This document shows, one piece after another, positions 60,615-64,000 of a stretch of DNA of 64,000 nt. The position numbers and the translations under genes are program-made. The notes under the pieces were generated by a model. That model did not search any database, was not told the DNA's origin, and saw only the letters and a program-made list of their open reading frames with translations. The stretch lies in the NCBI RefSeq assembly GCF_010731535.1, contig NZ_AP022581.1, forward strand, positions 2,861,952-2,925,951, written 5' to 3'. Each line of letters opens with the position of its first letter. The stretch's first letter is position 1. The DNA is from Mycobacterium lacus. Lineage in GTDB: Bacteria; Actinomycetota; Actinomycetes; Mycobacteriales; Mycobacteriaceae.

Positions 60615-61153
60615 GCTCCGGCCTCCGTCCCACGGGGCCGACTCGTCTCGGCCGATCCCGCCAGTTCCAACTCGGCTCGGGCTGGTGGCGAAAACTCAAC
60701 CTGGACAACGGCTTTCACAATGTCGGAAAGTGGAATTTCGCGTACCGCCAATTCCCGGCCCTGCCGGACCACCAGCGCGATCGCGTCAGCCCGCGTCTCG
60801 CCGACTCGACCGGTCAACTGCGATCCGTCCGACAGCACCAGCTCGATCCTGCGGCCGCGCGCGCGCCGGAAGTGCTTCTCGCTGGTCAGCGGGCGTTCCA
60901 CACCGGGCGAACTGACCTCGAGGACGTAGCGGTCGCGGATGCCGTCCAGGCCGTCCAGCAAGGCTGACGCCGAACGCGACAGCGCGGCTATGGTGTCGAG
61001 GTCCAGCGGGATGTCACCGTCGGCGATCACGGCAATCCGCGGCGGGCGGACATGGGTGTCGATGACCACGTCTTCGATCTCAACGCCGGCGCGCGCGAAC
61101 TCTCCACCGAGTAGCTCGATCACCTGCGTCTGCGACGGTAGCCCGGTGGTCAC
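60611..61153 (-). CDS. rimP: ribosome maturation factor RimP
   Basis: The product is 180 residues from a GTG at 61153 ([20 protein letters not shown]), which equals the start known for Rv2842c. An upstream ATG at 61192 would add 13 residues. IDLDT-like [20 protein letters not shown] and [20 protein letters not shown] are the RimP signatures. It assists 30S assembly. It is the first gene of the rimP-nusA-ylxR-infB-rbfA-nrnA operon; the promoter should lie in the 222-base gap before the divergent lipoprotein gene. Confidence 0.95.
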   Translation of the reverse strand: MTTGLPSQTQVIELLGGEFARAGVEIEDVVIDTHVRPPRIAVIADGDIPLDLDTIAALSRSASALLDGLDGIRDRYVLEVSSPGVERPLTSEKHFRRARGRRIELVLSDGSQLTGRVGETRADAIALVVRQGRELAVREIPLSDIVKAVVQVEFSPPARAELELAGSAETSRPRGTEAGA

Positions 61154-61375
61154 GGCGAGCTCCTCATCTTGAGTTGTCCGGTCATCTGGCACAAATCGCC
61201 GCCAGGCGCGGCTCCCAGGGTCTCACCGCACACCAAGACCGGCGTTCGGAGAAAATCCGGAGAGCCAGTTATCAACGATACGCCAGGAATCGCCAATCCA
61301 GCCGTCATCGCCTCGTCAAGGTCACCGCGCCGTGCCCGCCGCCATCGCGGTGGGTTCTAGTGGCAGGATGTTGCT

Positions 61376-61906
61376 GTGCCCAGAGCAGTACCTGTCGTTG
61401 ACAGGCGGGGTGTGCTCGCCGGTGGTGCCGCTCTCGCTGCGCTCGGGGTGGTCGTGTCCGCCTGCGGCGGGCCCCCGCCCAAGCCTCCCGCGGTCGACGA
61501 GCTGTTGTCGCCGTTGGACCAGGCGCGGCGGGACAGCGCCCTGGCTTCCGCAGCGGCCCAGGCGGTCGGGAACCCGCCGCAGATCGCCGCCGCGTTGACC
61601 GTGGTCGCCTCCCAACGTGCCGCGCACGCGCGCGCCCTGGCCACCGAAATCGCCCGGGCCGCGGGCAAACTCGCCTCCGCAACGAACGAAACGAGTAGCT
61701 CTAGCCCTGGCCCCAGCCCAACCGAGCCGGCGCCACCGCCGCCACCGGTGTCCGACGTGATCGATTCGCTGCGCTCGTCGGCCGAAAATGCCGGTCGCCT
61801 GGTGGCCACCGCGTCGGGCTACCGGGCCGGGCTGCTGGCCTCCATCGCCGCTTCCTGCACCGCGTCCTACACGGTTGCCCTCGTGCCCGGGGGTCCCTCG
61901 ATATGA
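61376..61906 (+). CDS. Ala-rich lipoprotein or membrane protein (Rv2843 type)
   Basis: The product is 176 residues from a GTG at 61376. DRRGVLAGGAALAALGVVVSAC has a twin-arginine-like start and the lipobox VSAC, so it is probably lipidated. The rest is helical and Ala-rich with a Ser/Pro linker (SSSSPGPSPTEPAPPPPPVS) and a C-terminal GYRAGLLASIAASCTASYTV. Its stop overlaps the next gene by 4 bases. Rv2843 is the equivalent; function unknown. Confidence 0.87.
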   Translation: MPRAVPVVDRRGVLAGGAALAALGVVVSACGGPPPKPPAVDELLSPLDQARRDSALASAAAQAVGNPPQIAAALTVVASQRAAHARALATEIARAAGKLASATNETSSSSPGPSPTEPAPPPPPVSDVIDSLRSSAENAGRLVATASGYRAGLLASIAASCTASYTVALVPGGPSI

Positions 61907-62391
61907 CCTCATCCGAGCCGACCCCGGGTGCCACTCCGAAGCGGTCCCCCACCGGCAAGAACGGCGACAACACGTCGCTCAGCGACGCACTGGCCATCGA
62001 GCACGCGACTATTTACGGCTACGGCATCGTGTCGGCGTTGTCGCCTCCGAGTGTCAACTCGTTGGTGGCGGAGGCGTTGACCCAGCACCGCCAGCGCCGC
62101 GACGATGTCATCGCGATGCTGGCCGCCCGCAAGATCACCGCCCCGGTCGCCGCTGCGGGCTACCAGCTGCCCATGCAGGTGGGCAGCGCGGCGGATGCGG
62201 CGCGGCTGGCCGTGCGGATGGAGAACGACGGTGCGACCGCGTGGCGCGCGGTCGTCGAGCGCGCCGACACGGCGGGTGACCGCGCGTTCGCGTCGACGGC
62301 CCTAACCCAGAGCGCGGTCATGGCCGCCCGCTGGAACCGGGTCCTGGGCGCCTGGCCCATCACCGCGTCCTTCCCGGGCGGGAACGAGTAG
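61903..62391 (+). CDS. DUF4439 ferritin-like protein (Rv2844 type)
   Basis: The product is 162 residues. SLSDALAIEHATIYGYGIVS, LTQHRQRRDDVIAMLAARKI and AVVERADTAGDRAFASTALT give the helix pattern of the ferritin-like DUF4439 family, including an E-H pair in the first helix and an H in the second. It is coupled to the lipoprotein gene upstream. A metal or redox role is possible by fold only. In M. tuberculosis proS follows; here an ISL3-type element begins instead. Confidence 0.87.
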   Translation: MTSSEPTPGATPKRSPTGKNGDNTSLSDALAIEHATIYGYGIVSALSPPSVNSLVAEALTQHRQRRDDVIAMLAARKITAPVAAAGYQLPMQVGSAADAARLAVRMENDGATAWRAVVERADTAGDRAFASTALTQSAVMAARWNRVLGAWPITASFPGGNE

Positions 62392-62639
62392 TTTTGCCGA
62401 GCAGACGCAAAATCCCCCAAAACCAGCCTGTTTTGGGTGCTCCTGACCTATCCGTGGGTTGATGGGTTGGAAGTTTCTTCTTGCTCCCTTCCGCGATAGT
62501 TGCTCGTTGGCGCTGCCTGCGTGGGAGGTGTCCATGTGGAGCCCCCCGAGCGCAGCGAGGCGGAACGACATGGACACCGACGCGCGGGTGGCGCAGAATC
62601 GGCGACGCTGCGGAAGGGGCCCGCCAGGGGTGCCCTGGT

Positions 62640-63952
62640 GGGGTGTTAGCCGCGGCCGGGCAGTGTGGGCGGTGGCCGCCGAGGGCGAGCATGGCCAGCG
62701 CGATCAGTGCGGCGGGGTTGTGAAACCCGAACGCGACGCGGGTCAGGACCCGGATTTTGGTGTTGGTGGATTCGATCAGTCCCTGGGACAGGCCGTGGTC
62801 GAGGGCGGCGTCGATGGCCTGGCGGTGGCGCACGATGCGGCCGGCCAGCTCGACGAATACCGGGATGCGGCAGCGCCGCGCCCAGGAGATCCACCGGTCC
62901 AGGGCCTGTTTGCCTTCCTCGCCCTTGACCGAAAACACGTGCCGTAGGCCCTCTTTGAGCAGATAGGCACGGTATAGCCGGGGATCGGTCTTGGCGATCC
63001 AGGCCAGTTTGGCGGTTTGACGTTCGCTGAGGTCTTCGGGGTTTTTCCACAGCGCATAGCGGGCACCCTTGAGCCGCCGTGCCCGCTCATGACCCGGCCG
63101 CGGCGCGGTGTTCTTGGCGGGCCGGCCACGGCCCCATTTGGCCTCGGTACGCGCCAGCGTCCGCGCGTCATTCCAGGCCCGGCGCCGCTCGGCGTCCAGG
63201 GCCTCGGTGGCCCAGGCCACCACGTGAAACGGATCGGCGCAACGGATCGCGGCCGGGCAACGCTCGGCGACGACGTCGGCGATCCAGTCCGCCGCATCGG
63301 CGGACACATGGGTGATCTGCGCGGCCCGGTCGGCACCCAGCGCGTCGAAGAAGCGCCGCAGGGTGGCGGTGTCGCGTCCGGCGCGGCCCAGATCAGGTGG
63401 CCGCTGTCGTGGTCGACCACCACCGTCAAATACTTGTGGTGGCGTTTGTAGGCAATCTCGTCAATGCCGATACGACGCAGATTGGCGAACCGATCGACGG
63501 TCTTTTCGGTGTCGGCCCACACCCGGGCCACGACTGCCCCCACGGTGCGCCAGGCGATTCGCATCAGTTCGCACACCGCGGTTTTCGAGCAGGCCACCGC
63601 CAGCCAGGCCACCGTGTCATCAAAGGCAAACGTGTGTCCAGCATGGTGACGCGCCCACGGCACCATCACCACGGTCGGCCCATGGGCGGGCAATTCACCC
63701 GCGGCGCCTCGGCCTCCAAAACACCCGGATCGTGCCCAAGTCCAAGCCCCGCCACCGCCGCGGTCCCTCACCCCGGTCATACCAGGGCGCCTTGCGTTGA
63801 CAGCGGCCACAGCGGCCCGACATACCGCTGCGCGAGCGCACCCGCGCCACCACCAACTCCGCGCCATCGCCGTCTTCAGCGAACTCGATGTCCTCGATTA
63901 CCGTGCGGCGGTCGACACCAAGCAGCGCACGCCATAGCCTCACATTGCGCAC
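62640..63952 (-). pseudogene. ISL3-family transposase, frameshifted
   Basis: The N-terminus MRNVRLWRALLGVDRRTVIE with CxxC zinc pairs (CGRCQRKAPWYD) is in one frame from 63952. GPTVVMVPWARHHAGHTFAF, RIGIDEIAYKRHHKYLTVVV and DHDSGHLIWAAP (first Asp) are in a second. ADAADWIADVVAERCPAAIR and DPFHVVAWATEALDAERRRAW (second Asp), to GLIESTNTKIRVLTRVAFGF (Glu and ISL3 C-terminal signature), are in a third. Breaks lie near 63735 and 63380. The element's outer ends could not be fixed; the right end may be close to the window edge. Confidence 0.85.
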
Positions 63953-64000
63953 GTCGTTGCTGGCTCCTTTGGTTTCGGACCCTTCACAAGCCAGAAACCT

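Overview
The window looks like a chromosome segment of a slow-growing, PE/PPE-rich Mycobacterium. High GC, an infB-nusA-rimP operon, PE27/PPE and PE_PGRS genes, LppV lipoproteins, ald/aldR, sirR, pptT and ugpABCE all lie in the order known from the M. tuberculosis Rv2766c-Rv2844 stretch. The species cannot be named from the sequence alone.

Left part (1-28,233): an acyl-CoA dehydrogenase fragment and fabG5-like reductase; a small secreted Gly/Cys-rich protein; a PE27-PPE pair; a decayed AMP-ligase gene; a flavoprotein, a membrane protein and dapB; a 13E12-family remnant; a GNAT acetyltransferase; a flavin monooxygenase; aldR and ald (divergent); a nitronate monooxygenase; pepR and gpsI; rpsO and ribF; sirR; fadE21 and ltp1; truB-pptT-phosphoesterase; three tandem LppV-type lipoproteins; a DUF1023 hydrolase with a WXG100-like partner; and an Rv2799-like DUF3558 protein. 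Compared with M. tuberculosis as I recall it, lppU, Rv2787 and the Rv2791c/Rv2792c insertion sequence are missing.

Middle part (28,274-39,522): a type I-E CRISPR locus cut at one end and apparently at both. On the left an IS3-family element abuts the last third of cas1. Intact cas2 and a short AT-richer leader follow. Then comes an array that I count by hand as 146 repeats and 145 spacers (30,592-39,480). No Cascade or cas3 gene is in the window. On the right the array stops one spacer length after a perfect repeat, next to 10 bp matching the end of a second IS.

Right of the array (39,513-50,496): a segment of about 4.5 kb (DUF1802, DUF2277, vapC22, vapB22, echA16, a small membrane protein, a PE_PGRS gene) occurs twice as direct repeats around a 2-kb IS1634-like element. 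The copies differ mainly by single-base losses in homopolymer runs. These break different genes in each copy, so most genes are intact in exactly one.

Right part (50,524-62,391): the ugpA-E-B-C importer (no dinF beside it), then nrnA-rbfA-infB-ylxR-nusA-rimP, all on the minus strand, and a divergent pair (Rv2843-like lipoprotein, Rv2844-like DUF4439). The window ends in a frameshifted ISL3-family transposase. Conserved chromosomal genes are intact; frameshifts concentrate in IS and duplicated DNA. That may reflect real decay or consensus errors in repeats.
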